Shown in pieces: positions 18,668-27,099 of a stretch of 64,000 nt of DNA. Made by a program: the position numbers and the translations under genes. Positions within the stretch are counted from its first letter, which is position 1, and every line of letters begins with the position of its first letter. Under the pieces are notes generated by a model. That model saw nothing but the letters and a program-made list of their open reading frames with translations, did not search any database and was not told the DNA's origin. Source of the stretch: Bacteroidota bacterium (GTDB lineage: Bacteria; Bacteroidota; Bacteroidia; Chitinophagales; Saprospiraceae); NCBI GenBank assembly GCA_963169455.1, contig CAUJDW010000125.1, positions 62,001 to 126,000 of the forward strand, in the 5' to 3' direction.

Positions 18668-18730
18668 GTCAGGGCACAGTGGCAGCCTTCGCCAAAGGCT
18701 ACGGCTGCCGGGGAGAAACTGTACCCTGAC
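18668..18730. repeat. Nested stem-loop element
   Basis: Outer arms GTCAGGGCACAGT (18668-18680) and ACTGTACCCTGAC (18718-18730) match at 12 of 13 positions; an inner GGCAGCC/GGCTGCC stem continues the fold. Possible mobile palindrome or structured RNA. Confidence 0.5.
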
Positions 18731-18749
18731 ACCTGCCGGACGTTTAGTT

Positions 18750-18780
18750 CTCAGGGTATAATTTCCCATTATGCCCTGAG
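18750..18780. repeat. 13-bp stem-loop
   Basis: CTCAGGGTATAAT and ATTATGCCCTGAG pair at 12 of 13 positions with a five-base loop; the exception is a U-G pair if transcribed rightwards. The CAGGG core is shared with the preceding stem-loop. Confidence 0.5.
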
Positions 18781-18893
18781 TTCTCAGAGCATCATTGAAA
18801 GCCTGGATATTGATTCTCTTCCTGCGGCACTACTGACTGGCGGAGATAGAAGCAAATGCTCGTGGTTTGTTTCTTGCTGGTAGAATCCTGGGC

Positions 18894-18945
18894 AAAGATG
18901 TCACCTTTCCACTCCCTGAAAGCCCCAAGGGAAAGATGACACCTT
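18894..18945. repeat. Inverted repeat, possible insertion-sequence end
   Basis: AAAGATGTCACCTTTCC (18894-18910) and GGGAAAGATGACACCTT (18929-18945) are near-perfect inverted copies. The TGTCA(C/T)CTTTCC motif resembles the repeated ends of IS21-type elements, but no transposase is present, so this is at most a solo remnant. Confidence 0.35.
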
Positions 18946-18998
18946 AATACAGGCTTTATGCCTATCCCTCACATGTTAACTAGAAAAACACATAGCTT

Positions 18999-20552
18999 AT
19001 GAAAATCCAATTTACCTTTATCCTCCTCCTGCTTCTGGCGCTTTCCGCCGCTGCCCAGCCGGGCGCCCTCGATGCCGGTTTCGGCAACAACGGCTACGCC
19101 GCCTTCAATTCCGCAGCATTTATAGATGTAGGGCGGGCCATCGTTCAGCAGCCGGATGGCAGGTTGTTGGCAACCGGGTACTACCGGAATTATCCCGAAG
19201 CCCCGCGTTATCTGGCCGTGCGGTTCACCGCTTCCGGCCAGCGGGACCTCAGCTTTGGCAACGGCGGCATGGCAGAGATGGACATCATCGGCGAGGCCAG
19301 CGGGCTGGCCCTGCAGGCCGACGGCAAGATCGTCATTGCGGGGAGCCATACTTTTACTAACCCAAGCAACTTTACGGCCGTGCGCCTCCTGCCGGATGGT
19401 ACGCCCGACCCCTCTTTTGGTGTAAATGGAGTAGCTACCATTGGCCTGAACGTCAGCGCTGCTTCCTGCCGCGCCATGGCCCTGCAGTCCGATGGTAAAA
19501 TAGTGCTGGCGGGCCATATTGAAAATGGCGGCGATACCGATGTTTTTCTCCTGCGGCTCAATACCGATGGCGCCCTCGATGCCTCCTTCGGCAACGGCGG
19601 GCGGGTGCAAATTCCGCTGATGCCCTACAACCAGATCTTTGCCATGCAGATACAGCCAGATGGAAAGATACTGCTGGGCGGCTCCGCCGGCGTTCCGGAC
19701 GTCTCCGACTGGCTGCTGCTGCGCCTGCTGCCGGATGGCACGCCGGACCCTTCTTTCGGACAGTCTGGTGTCGTCATCACCTCCATGAGCGGTAGTTTTG
19801 CGCCGGAATACCTCAACGGCCTGAGCCTTCAGCCCGATGGCAAGATCGTGGCCGCCGGCGCCTTTTTCGATGAATTCGAATACACCTTGCGCGTCGCCCT
19901 GGCCCGTTATCTGCCTGATGGGGCTTTGGATATGAGCTTTGGCCAGGGAGGGAAGGTTTTGCCTGCTATCCCTGGTTTTGGCAGCCAACTGAATGGGGTG
20001 GCGATGCAGCCCGACGGGAAGATACTGGCGGCCGGCTTTACCAATCCCGATTTCGAAGATGCCAATTTATTACTGCTGCGTTTCCAGCCCGATGGCAGCT
20101 TCGACAACGGCTTTGGAAATGGCGGCATCGTCGAGTCCGGCATGCCGGCAGAGGCGGAATATGGCAGCGCCCTGATCCTGCAGTCGGATAATAAGATAAC
20201 GGTGGCCGGCAGCATTTTCGATACGGAGGGAGAGGAGCAGGTGCTGCTGGCCCGCTTCGAGTCCGGCCTGCAGCCCGTGTCCACCCGGCAGGCCGAAGAA
20301 AGCAAACTCTGGATCGTTTTCCCCAATCCCTGCCGGGACATCCTGACGGTACGGCCAGCCGGAAGCAGCCCGCCACAGCCCGTTCAGGTTCGCCTGTTCG
20401 ATATGGCCGGGCGGATGGTGTTGTCGGAAAAGCTGGAGGGGCGCGCGGGCCTATCCTTGCGTCATTTGCCGGCGGGGGTGTATGGGCTGCATCTCGTGGA
20501 TGAGCAGGGGCAGGTTTGGCGGGAGCGGGTGGTGAAGGTGGTGGGCCGGTAG
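18999..20552 (+). CDS. Secreted delta-60 repeat protein with T9SS domain
   Basis: 517 residues: signal peptide (1-19, ending SAAAQ), about seven repeats of the delta-60 type, each with QPDGKI(V/L)xAG and a following LPDGTPDPSFGxxG strand pair (about 22-420), then a T9SS type A sorting domain (about 435-517, VFPNPCRDILTVRP ... LPAGVYGLHLV). The repeats should fold as a beta-propeller-like array. Such proteins are exported to the surface or medium; binding partners are unknown. Confidence 0.88.
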   Translation: MKIQFTFILLLLLALSAAAQPGALDAGFGNNGYAAFNSAAFIDVGRAIVQQPDGRLLATGYYRNYPEAPRYLAVRFTASGQRDLSFGNGGMAEMDIIGEASGLALQADGKIVIAGSHTFTNPSNFTAVRLLPDGTPDPSFGVNGVATIGLNVSAASCRAMALQSDGKIVLAGHIENGGDTDVFLLRLNTDGALDASFGNGGRVQIPLMPYNQIFAMQIQPDGKILLGGSAGVPDVSDWLLLRLLPDGTPDPSFGQSGVVITSMSGSFAPEYLNGLSLQPDGKIVAAGAFFDEFEYTLRVALARYLPDGALDMSFGQGGKVLPAIPGFGSQLNGVAMQPDGKILAAGFTNPDFEDANLLLLRFQPDGSFDNGFGNGGIVESGMPAEAEYGSALILQSDNKITVAGSIFDTEGEEQVLLARFESGLQPVSTRQAEESKLWIVFPNPCRDILTVRPAGSSPPQPVQVRLFDMAGRMVLSEKLEGRAGLSLRHLPAGVYGLHLVDEQGQVWRERVVKVVGR

Positions 20553-20718
20553 GTCAGTAGGTCAGTAGGGTAGTGGGGCAGTGGGCCGGCCATGCCGCTA
20601 CTAAAGAAATCTTATAATGCGCGGTTACCTTCTTGCTGGCTTTAACATATTTCTGGTTAGAGTGCCTTTTCTAAGGCAATAATTATTTCTGAACATCCAT
20701 ATTCTAAAACCAATAAGC

Positions 20719-22203
20719 ATGGAAACCAATATCGTTCAAAATCATTCCAGAGGATATTCCGTCACCGGGCAGATTACGCACAAGGAGAGCCAGTTGGGGA
20801 TTCCTAACCTCACCGTCCTGCTATTCGACCAGGCCCAGGAAGTGACGACTTTTCCGGCGCTTCCGAATTCTCCTGTTCCTCCTTACCTGGCAGCCGTCCT
20901 AAGGGTATCGAATAGCCTGGGTAGTGTGGTAACAGATGCCAATGGTAATTTTTTCTTCAGTTATAGCCAGGAAGAAGTACATTCCATTACTCAGGGTAAT
21001 CGTAGATTGAAACTTTATATTGTCGTCTTAGGGCCCGAAGATGAAAACACGGAGCCTTTCGCCAACCTGTTATACTATAGCAAGAGCCCCCGCGCCAATG
21101 CCGGTAAAAATGAGATTTTCAATGTATCTATCTCATCGGCTACTCTGGGAAAGAAAAAAGTGCCGCTGCCCAAAGGCCGGGTGCAGCAATTCATCGCTCA
21201 AAAAGAGGAAGAAGAACAATACGAAAAACTCATTTTACAGTATAAGCTGCAAAAACAGGCGGAAAAAAAGGAACAAAATGCAGCAGCGATAAGCCAGCTT
21301 ATGGAGTCCATCAGCCCCCCGCCACCAACAGGATTGGAAAACCACTTTTTAATTAAAGATGGGGAGCCCATTGAAGAGGCCCAGAAGGAAGCCATAAAAG
21401 CCGGGGTTGAACGCGCCAACCAGATGCTGAAAATTGAAACCGGCGCGAACGCCAGGAAGAAAGGCGTAAAGGCCAGCATCCTTTTAAGCCCTGCTCAAAA
21501 AGCGGCCATTGAAGCCACGGATCCGAATAATAGCAACAATATTTACCAGCTGAGTGAAGCCCAACTCAGGGATATACTCCAGGTTGAAGATACAGCCCTT
21601 CCGGTTGATCTGGTTTTCCAGAATCCGGTTGAGAAATATTGCCTTGAAAAATCAGCTGCAACTAAGTGCGCCCTGGAAAACCTTGCAGCTTTAACTTCCC
21701 CGGGTGACAATAATCCGGCAGAATTGGAGGATGGCGAACAGGCACTCCATCCAGTAAAACAAGGAGACATCCTGTCCAATGTGCAGAAAATGCTGGTTGA
21801 CATGTCTTCTCCCGAATCGCTTTTGGCGCCAGATAAAAAAGAGCTGCCGAGGCGTCCCGACGCTGCCGTCATCCAGGAGTCCGTGGGCGCATTCTCCATG
21901 AAAAGAGGCCCTGCCGAGTCTCCCTCTTTTTTTGATTTCCATTCCCTGGAAATTGCGTTTCCACATGTATGGAAGCAGGTATTTGATAAATCCCTCTTGG
22001 CTATAGTTGAAAAACTTCCTGAAAGCCAGCTGATTGCCGGAAGCCTGTTGCAGGAACACGTTCATATACCCGAACTGCAGGTTGGCGTTTTTGCTGAGGT
22101 GGTAATTGAAACCTGCAAAGAAGCGGTTCTGGTCGAAGTAGTAAGCCTGCCCGGAAAGCGAGTACTGGAATATCCGGTTCCGGCTCGGAAAAACCACTGG
22201 TGA
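20719..22203 (+). CDS. Cytosolic protein of unknown function, chimeric C-terminus
   Basis: 494 residues without a signal peptide. The N-terminal 130 residues look like a transthyretin/carboxypeptidase-regulatory beta-sandwich (YSVTGQITHKESQLGIPNLTVLLFD ... VTDANGNFFFSY). A charged helical region follows (about 150-210, KEEEEQYEKLILQYKLQKQ), then mixed sequence with FHSLEIAFPHVWKQVFDKSLL near residue 415. From about residue 430 the frame runs antisense through remnants of a Uma2 gene and a DUF2490-like gene, so the last 65 residues are probably not original and the protein is likely a truncated form of a longer ancestor. Function unknown. Confidence 0.65.
   Translation: METNIVQNHSRGYSVTGQITHKESQLGIPNLTVLLFDQAQEVTTFPALPNSPVPPYLAAVLRVSNSLGSVVTDANGNFFFSYSQEEVHSITQGNRRLKLYIVVLGPEDENTEPFANLLYYSKSPRANAGKNEIFNVSISSATLGKKKVPLPKGRVQQFIAQKEEEEQYEKLILQYKLQKQAEKKEQNAAAISQLMESISPPPPTGLENHFLIKDGEPIEEAQKEAIKAGVERANQMLKIETGANARKKGVKASILLSPAQKAAIEATDPNNSNNIYQLSEAQLRDILQVEDTALPVDLVFQNPVEKYCLEKSAATKCALENLAALTSPGDNNPAELEDGEQALHPVKQGDILSNVQKMLVDMSSPESLLAPDKKELPRRPDAAVIQESVGAFSMKRGPAESPSFFDFHSLEIAFPHVWKQVFDKSLLAIVEKLPESQLIAGSLLQEHVHIPELQVGVFAEVVIETCKEAVLVEVVSLPGKRVLEYPVPARKNHW
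21995..22170 (-). pseudogene. Remnant of a DUF2490-like gene (C-terminal part)
   Basis: On the minus strand one frame reads YYFDQNRFFAGFNYHLSKN followed by ANLQFGYMNVFLQQASGNQ. This strongly resembles the C-terminal strands of DUF2490 outer-membrane-like proteins (DQNR.F.G..Y pattern and a final L..GY strand). No start or upstream domain exists: the neighbouring sequence is a Uma2 fragment in another frame and the TauE/SafE gene. The left boundary is approximate. Confidence 0.55.
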
Positions 22204-22220
22204 CAACAGGGGCATCAGGC
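22145..22220 (-). pseudogene. Remnant of a Uma2-family gene
   Basis: The minus-strand frame encodes APVVTSGFSEPEPDIPVLAF, matching the central motif of the intact Uma2 gene at 14.1-14.6 kb (NPIVTSDLSEPEPDISVLAY); about 16 of 25 aligned residues are identical. Everything before and after the motif is lost. It overlaps the last bases of the TauE/SafE gene and abuts the DUF2490-like remnant. Confidence 0.7.
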
Positions 22221-23081
22221 AAGCGCCAGGAGGCTTTTGAAGATCGTGAGCCCCGATGTCAGAATGATCACACAACCCACCAGAAACATCAATGTCCTGG
22301 GCCTGATAAGCCGCACCAGATAGGCGCCAATCGGCGCGGCAACCACACCGCCGGTAATGAGCCCAAGCACCGTTTTCCAGCCTTCCAGGCCGAGGAAAAA
22401 CAAGAATACCCCCGTGCTGAAAAAGGTGACGAAGAATTCGGCCGTATTGACCGTGCCGATAGTGAGCTGAGGGGTTTTGCCCCGCCGGATGATATTCGAG
22501 GTGACAATAGGCCCCCAACCGCCCCCGCCTATGGCGTCGAGCAGCCCGCCGGCAAAACCCAGCGGGCCAACCTTTTTAATTTCATCCTTGAAAAGAGGCT
22601 CCCTGATGCTTTTGGCCAGGATCAAAACCCCCATAGCAAAAAGGTACGCTGCGATATAGGGTTTTACGGCCGTTCCGTTCAGCATCTTTGACAAAAGAAA
22701 TGCCCCCAGGATCGCCCCTGAGATGCCTGGAATGGCCAGGCGGAAGAACAACTTTTTGTCGACGTTTTTGAGGTAGAGGTGCGACAGGCCCGAAACACCC
22801 GTAGTGAAAACCTCCGCTGTATGCACCCCGGCTGAAGCCAGCGCCGGCGGCACGCCCATATTGAGCAGCAGGGCAGTGCTGCTCACCCCGTAGGCCATGC
22901 CGAGGGCGCCGTCGATGATCTGAGCGATAAAACCGGCCAGGCAAAACAGCCAGAATTCCGTGTCGAAAGAAAAGCCGGTTGGGGTCTTCTGATGAAAAAA
23001 CTGCCATGCCAGCCAGCAGACGATTCCTATTTTCAGCGTGATGATGAGGTAGGAAATGTGCTTGAATTGGACTTTTTCCAT
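22215..23081 (-). CDS. TauE/SafE-family membrane permease
   Basis: 288 residues with about eight membrane segments and the two-repeat layout of the sulfite exporter TauE/SafE (DUF81) family; GALGMAYGVSSTALLLNMG in the first half and GGLLDAIGGGGWGPIVTS in the second are the duplicated family motifs. Members move sulfur-containing anions, sulfonates or other organic anions across the inner membrane; direction and substrate vary. It is the third gene of an Rrf2-receptor-TauE operon, 67 bases after the receptor, which suggests uptake of a sulfur compound. The 3' end abuts gene remnants but the family C-terminus appears complete. Confidence 0.9.
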   Translation of the reverse strand: MEKVQFKHISYLIITLKIGIVCWLAWQFFHQKTPTGFSFDTEFWLFCLAGFIAQIIDGALGMAYGVSSTALLLNMGVPPALASAGVHTAEVFTTGVSGLSHLYLKNVDKKLFFRLAIPGISGAILGAFLLSKMLNGTAVKPYIAAYLFAMGVLILAKSIREPLFKDEIKKVGPLGFAGGLLDAIGGGGWGPIVTSNIIRRGKTPQLTIGTVNTAEFFVTFFSTGVFLFFLGLEGWKTVLGLITGGVVAAPIGAYLVRLIRPRTLMFLVGCVIILTSGLTIFKSLLALA

Positions 23082-23148
23082 GTGGGATGTGGAATTCTAA
23101 AGAGAAATGAACAGTAGCCGTTTTTTTCGGTGCTTATTGGGGCGCCCG

Positions 23149-25713
23149 TTATTCTTGTATAAAAGCGTACCTCCATGTCATTCCGACGGTTCCGGGGTCT
23201 CCAGGCATGGCGGCATAATGGCCGGCGCCTCCGCCGGCAGGCAGCAACAGTTCGAAGTAATCTTTGTTCAGCAGGTTGCGGGCCCACAGAAAAGCAGTTA
23301 AGCCATAGCGCTCCCGAAAGCCAAGCCGGGCGTTTAGCAGGGCATAACCATCTATATTCAGATACTTCGAGGGGGAGGCGCTCGAAGAGAAATCCGACCG
23401 GAAGTAGCCATCGAACGCAATGAAATATTCTCCCGCTTTGGCCAGGAATTTCCCGTTTTTTACTACTTCAACACCCAGGGCCCCCGCCCATTTGGAGATG
23501 CCCGGCAGTTCGCCTCCTGATATGTCCTTAAAGGTTGGCCCGCCCACTTCTTCAAGTGGCGGTGGCGCATTCGTGAAGGAGATGTATTCGCCCTCGGTAT
23601 ACGAAAGCGCCCCGTTCAACGAGAAAATATCCCCGGCCCGGATACGGCCTTCAAGCTCCATGCCGCGCACCCGGACTTTCCCCGCGTTGGCGAGATAGCC
23701 CCGGTTTACCGACAGGTCTGCGGCCTGTACCTGGGCCTGGAAGTTCCTGATATCGGTATTGAAGATGGTGAGGTTCAGCATGGAGGCCGGGGAAGGGGTG
23801 GTTTTCAGCCCGAATTCGAGGTGCCGCACCTCCTCCGGTTTAATCACCGCAAGGTTAACCAGGTTTTCGCCATTTTCCCGGGGCAGGCCGCCGAGGTTAA
23901 GGCCCACAGGCTTAAAACTGGATGCAAAAGTTGCAAAGGCGTTGAGGCGCTTGCCAGCTTGGTAGGCTATGGCAAGTTGTCCTGAAAAATTGGAGTTGGC
24001 AGTGTTTGCCCGGAACGACTGGGGGCTGTAAACGCTTTGCTGCAGGGCGATGAGCCTGGGGTCGTCCGTTTGCAGCCCGCCGTAAACCTCCCGCCGGAAA
24101 TCTACTTCCTTCTGGTCGTGATTGATGCGGATGCCGGGGTGCAGGTGCAATTTTCCGGTAATGGCCCAGTCGAGCTGCCCAAATACGGCTCCGCTGAAAT
24201 TCCCGAAGCGCGGGTAGGTTTTTATCCCATATCCTTCCAGCAAACCCGGGGTTTGCCACAAAGTATCGGTATTGTTTTGTGAAAAGCGCCACTGATGGAT
24301 GCCGGATTCTTCGGTGTGAGCGCCATCCGGCTTAAGCTTCTGGAAAAAGGCGAAAACGCCGAAAGTGCCGGAAAGGCCGGAAGAGAAATTTCCGGTATAA
24401 CGGATCTCCTGCGACAATTGGTGGTGTTTGGAGGGAGCCTGGGACAGGGACAGTGCCTGCAGGCCGGTAAAATCCCTGTCGTTTGAGGGGCCCCACTCCC
24501 AATAGCGCCAGGCGCTGGTCGCGGTGAGCGCGCCATGGCCAAGTTTTACATCGAAGTTGAGGGAAAGCCCGCCGAAATCCTGGCCAGAACGCCATGGGGT
24601 GTCGTGGTCAATTTTACGGTCGAAGGGGTCCCGGCTTACCGGTTCATATTCAAGGTCATCAATGATTTGCTCAAACTGCCTGAATTCGGGGCGTAATGTA
24701 TGTACGGCGCCCGCAAAAACTTGTGCGTATCCATTGGGGCGCTGGCGCGAGGCATCCCCTGCCAGGATGATATCGACTTTGCCTGATGGAGTAAAGCGGA
24801 GTTGCCCCCGGACGCCCAGGTTGTTGAGGCTGTTCACATGCTCCTGCCTGGCGACGTTGTACAGCACGCCATCGCGTTGCGTGCCGGTGAAAGACAGCCG
24901 CCCGGCAGTTTTCCTGCCAAGGGGGCCGGTGAGCGAGCCTTTTGCCTGGAAAAATCCATAATTGCCATAGCTGAGCTCGAAGTTGCCGCCAGTATTAAAG
25001 CTTGGTTTGCGGGTGGTAATGCTGAAGGCCCCCGCCGTCGTATTCTTTCCAAACAGCGTGCCCTGCGGCCCCCTCAATACCTCGATGCGCTCTGTGTCTA
25101 TAAAGTCAAGCGTTGTGGCTGCAGGGCGCGCATAGTACACCCCGTCTACGTAAAACCCAACGCCGGGGTCAATGCCGTCATTGGTAAGCCCGAAGGCCAT
25201 GCCCAGGCCCCGGATATTCAATGTGGTGTTGCGCGGATTGGATGAATAGAGCTGCACCGATGGAACCAGTTCCTTGAGCCGGTTTACATTGAATGCGCCG
25301 GCTTCCTCGGCCCGGGCGCCGCTCACTACTGCAATCGGAATGGGGATGTCCTGCGCACTCTCCTCGCGCCGCCTGGCCGTGACTACGACTTCAGATAGAA
25401 AAAGGTTGGCCCTGAGTATTATTTCCATTGAATTTTCTGACAGCCCGGCAACCTCTACTTCCCGGGATTCAAAACCGACGGAACTCACCTGAAGGGTGAA
25501 AGCCCCCCCTCCTTTTGCCTCGAGGGTGAACCGGCCATCCATATCTGCAACTGCATAGTTGTTCGTGCCTTTTATCACTATAGTTGTACCGGCCAGCGGT
25601 GCGCCGCCTTCATCTTTTATCACACCGCTGACAGCATTTTGGGCCAAGGCCGGCGCACCCGGCATAATCACAAGGGCAGCCACCATGATAAAGAGTTGAT
25701 AAGGAATTTTCAT
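23149..25713 (-). CDS. TonB-dependent receptor with carboxypeptidase-like domain
   Basis: 854 residues from MKIPYQLF: signal peptide (about 1-25), carboxypeptidase-regulatory-like domain (about 26-110, VSGVIKDEGGAPLAGTTIVIKG), plug (about 115-230, EVVVTARRREESAQDIPI ... VLRGPQGTLFGKNTTAGA) and a 22-strand barrel whose last strand ends TWRYAFIQE. The plug resembles siderophore/pesticin-type receptors, but the operon context (Rrf2 regulator, TauE/SafE permease) suggests uptake of a sulfur-containing ligand. A palindromic operator candidate lies 69-89 bases upstream. The ORF extends 33 residues upstream across the operator, so the inner ATG was chosen. Confidence 0.92.
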   Translation of the reverse strand: MKIPYQLFIMVAALVIMPGAPALAQNAVSGVIKDEGGAPLAGTTIVIKGTNNYAVADMDGRFTLEAKGGGAFTLQVSSVGFESREVEVAGLSENSMEIILRANLFLSEVVVTARRREESAQDIPIPIAVVSGARAEEAGAFNVNRLKELVPSVQLYSSNPRNTTLNIRGLGMAFGLTNDGIDPGVGFYVDGVYYARPAATTLDFIDTERIEVLRGPQGTLFGKNTTAGAFSITTRKPSFNTGGNFELSYGNYGFFQAKGSLTGPLGRKTAGRLSFTGTQRDGVLYNVARQEHVNSLNNLGVRGQLRFTPSGKVDIILAGDASRQRPNGYAQVFAGAVHTLRPEFRQFEQIIDDLEYEPVSRDPFDRKIDHDTPWRSGQDFGGLSLNFDVKLGHGALTATSAWRYWEWGPSNDRDFTGLQALSLSQAPSKHHQLSQEIRYTGNFSSGLSGTFGVFAFFQKLKPDGAHTEESGIHQWRFSQNNTDTLWQTPGLLEGYGIKTYPRFGNFSGAVFGQLDWAITGKLHLHPGIRINHDQKEVDFRREVYGGLQTDDPRLIALQQSVYSPQSFRANTANSNFSGQLAIAYQAGKRLNAFATFASSFKPVGLNLGGLPRENGENLVNLAVIKPEEVRHLEFGLKTTPSPASMLNLTIFNTDIRNFQAQVQAADLSVNRGYLANAGKVRVRGMELEGRIRAGDIFSLNGALSYTEGEYISFTNAPPPLEEVGGPTFKDISGGELPGISKWAGALGVEVVKNGKFLAKAGEYFIAFDGYFRSDFSSSASPSKYLNIDGYALLNARLGFRERYGLTAFLWARNLLNKDYFELLLPAGGGAGHYAAMPGDPGTVGMTWRYAFIQE

Positions 25714-25760
25714 GCTCTGCCATTTTGTTGATGAATCCTGCCCGCAGATCGTTCCCGGCA

Positions 25761-25792
25761 CAAGAATAATTAAATCTATTAATTCTACCAAA
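25761..25792 (-). promoter_or_regulatory. Candidate Bacteroidota promoter of the receptor gene
   Basis: On the minus strand TTTG (25792-25789) is followed after 20 bases by TATTCTTG (25768-25761), one mismatch from the TAnnTTTG -7 box. Spacing fits the Bacteroidota primary sigma factor. The -33 part lies inside the palindrome at 25782-25802, so a bound regulator would block the promoter. Confidence 0.5.
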
Positions 25793-25802
25793 TTAGTAGA
25801 AT
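25782..25802. promoter_or_regulatory. Palindromic operator, likely for the Rrf2 regulator
   Basis: ATTCTAC and GTAGAAT are perfect 7-bp inverted arms around CAAATTA; counting inner A/T pairs, the 21-bp site is symmetric except for one pair. It lies in the 104-base gap between the Rrf2 gene and the receptor gene and overlaps the -33 box candidate. Rrf2 proteins bind AT-rich palindromes of this kind. Confidence 0.65.
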
Positions 25803-25817
25803 ATAAAAACAAAAAAA

Positions 25818-26243
25818 TTATGCTTGTTGCTTATCTTCTCCATCTACCATTTGCTGGATGGTAATGCTTTCCAGCACCTTCAGCGTCTGCTCCCGCACCC
25901 TGATCATGGCGGCCCGGATCTGGCAGCTTTGTTCATCTTCGCAATCGGAACAGGGTTGGTAAAAATTCATGGAAGCACAGGGCACCAAAGCGATGGGCCC
26001 TTCGAAAATGCGGTAAATGAGGGCGAGAGTAATCCCGGAGGGTTCCTCCAGCAGGTAATAGCCCCCTGCTGCTCCCTGGATGCTGGCGACGAGCTTGTGG
26101 CTTTTCAGTTCCAGCAGTATGGATTCGAGGAACTTTTTGGGTATCCGGGCTTTTTCAGCAATGTCTTTCGTTTTTACTAGCCCTTTGTTCTGAGCCAGAA
26201 AAATGAGGGCCTTAATAGCGTATTTTGCTTTTTGGGTCAGCAT
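25818..26243 (-). CDS. Rrf2-family transcriptional regulator
   Basis: 141 residues with the Rrf2 winged-helix N-terminus (MLTQKAKYAIKALIFLAQNKG, then TKDIAEKARIPKKFLESILLELKSHKLV and QGAAGGYYL) and a cysteine cluster (Cys89, Cys98, Cys101, Cys107) where IscR/NsrR-type members hold an Fe-S cluster. It may sense Fe-S status, redox or sulfur supply; CymR-type members without a cluster regulate sulfur metabolism. It precedes the receptor and TauE genes on the same strand, with a matching palindrome between, so it probably controls them and perhaps itself. Confidence 0.9.
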   Translation of the reverse strand: MLTQKAKYAIKALIFLAQNKGLVKTKDIAEKARIPKKFLESILLELKSHKLVASIQGAAGGYYLLEEPSGITLALIYRIFEGPIALVPCASMNFYQPCSDCEDEQSCQIRAAMIRVREQTLKVLESITIQQMVDGEDKQQA

Positions 26244-26378
26244 GCCGGATTCGGTTTTTCTGGATGGAAATTACAGGATTCTCTCTTTGTGGAGAAAATT
26301 ACTCCGAAGAAAAAAGCAGTTGCCCGCCAACTACCTAAGGAACATCAGTAACCTGTTTTGGATGAACACAAGAGCCTG

Positions 26379-27095
26379 TCACAGGTGTTTTATCCGCCCC
26401 TCATACATCCCATACAACTCCTCATTGCTGAAGCCATCGATATTCTGGCTGAAATAAATGGGCAGTTTCACCCCCTTTTCCGCCGCAATTTTCATACCCT
26501 CGGTGGTGATCAGGTGGACGAGCATCAGGCCTGAGATAGAGGAAGGCGGCCCGGTGAGGTTGCCGCCGATGCGCATCAGGCCGTCGCCGCTGGGCACGAA
26601 GTTGTTCAGCACCAGGTCTGCGGCCTGGTAGAGTTTCTTGCCGCTGGAGTGCCGCGAAGGGTAGTGCATGGTCTGTATCATCGAAGTGATGGCGATGACT
26701 TTCAGGCCTTCCCGTTTGGCGCGCAGGGCGATCTCCAGCGGCATGGCGTTGCGCCCGCTGTTGCTGATGACGATGATCAGGTCGTCGGGGGAAGTATGGT
26801 GCTGGTCCCAGATGATGTCGGCAATGCCCTCGATGCGTTCGATGTCGGCGCTGCGCCGGGCCCCGTCTGCGGTCATAACCACGCTGTCCAGCATGGAGTT
26901 TACGTTGGCCAGCCCGCCCGCCCGGACGAACAACTCCAGCCCGACCATGTGCGAATGGCCGGTGCCGAAGGTGTGGATCAGATGGTTGTTGATCAGTGTT
27001 TCGGCCACCCACTCTGCCGCCGTTTTGATGGCGTCAACCTGGCTGTGAACCATGTGGTGGAAGTGATCCGTAATTTTTTCGTAGTACTCGAACAT
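26379..27095 (-). CDS. SIS-domain phosphosugar-binding protein (UPF0309-like)
   Basis: 238 residues with one SIS domain: LIHTFGTGHSHMVGLELFVRAGG (loop near residues 40-55) and LIIVISNSGRNAMPLEIALRAKREG (about 105-130). The sequence matches UPF0309-type sugar isomerase-like proteins, related to MurQ and GlmS isomerase domains that bind amino-sugar phosphates. It follows the HGSNAT-like gene by four bases and lies downstream of the GH20 gene, so it probably handles an imported amino-sugar phosphate such as a GlcNAc derivative. The exact reaction is not known. Confidence 0.85.
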   Translation of the reverse strand: MFEYYEKITDHFHHMVHSQVDAIKTAAEWVAETLINNHLIHTFGTGHSHMVGLELFVRAGGLANVNSMLDSVVMTADGARRSADIERIEGIADIIWDQHHTSPDDLIIVISNSGRNAMPLEIALRAKREGLKVIAITSMIQTMHYPSRHSSGKKLYQAADLVLNNFVPSGDGLMRIGGNLTGPPSSISGLMLVHLITTEGMKIAAEKGVKLPIYFSQNIDGFSNEELYGMYEGRIKHL

Positions 27096-27099
27096 GGGT

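Larger units (their letters stand above)
18572..18998. other. Intergenic region with stacked inverted repeats
   Basis: A 427-base gap without a convincing gene. It holds a nested stem-loop (18668-18730), a second stem-loop (18750-18780) and an inverted repeat of about 17 bp (18894-18945). No complete promoter of Bacteroidota type was identified for the downstream delta-60 gene. Confidence 0.5.
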
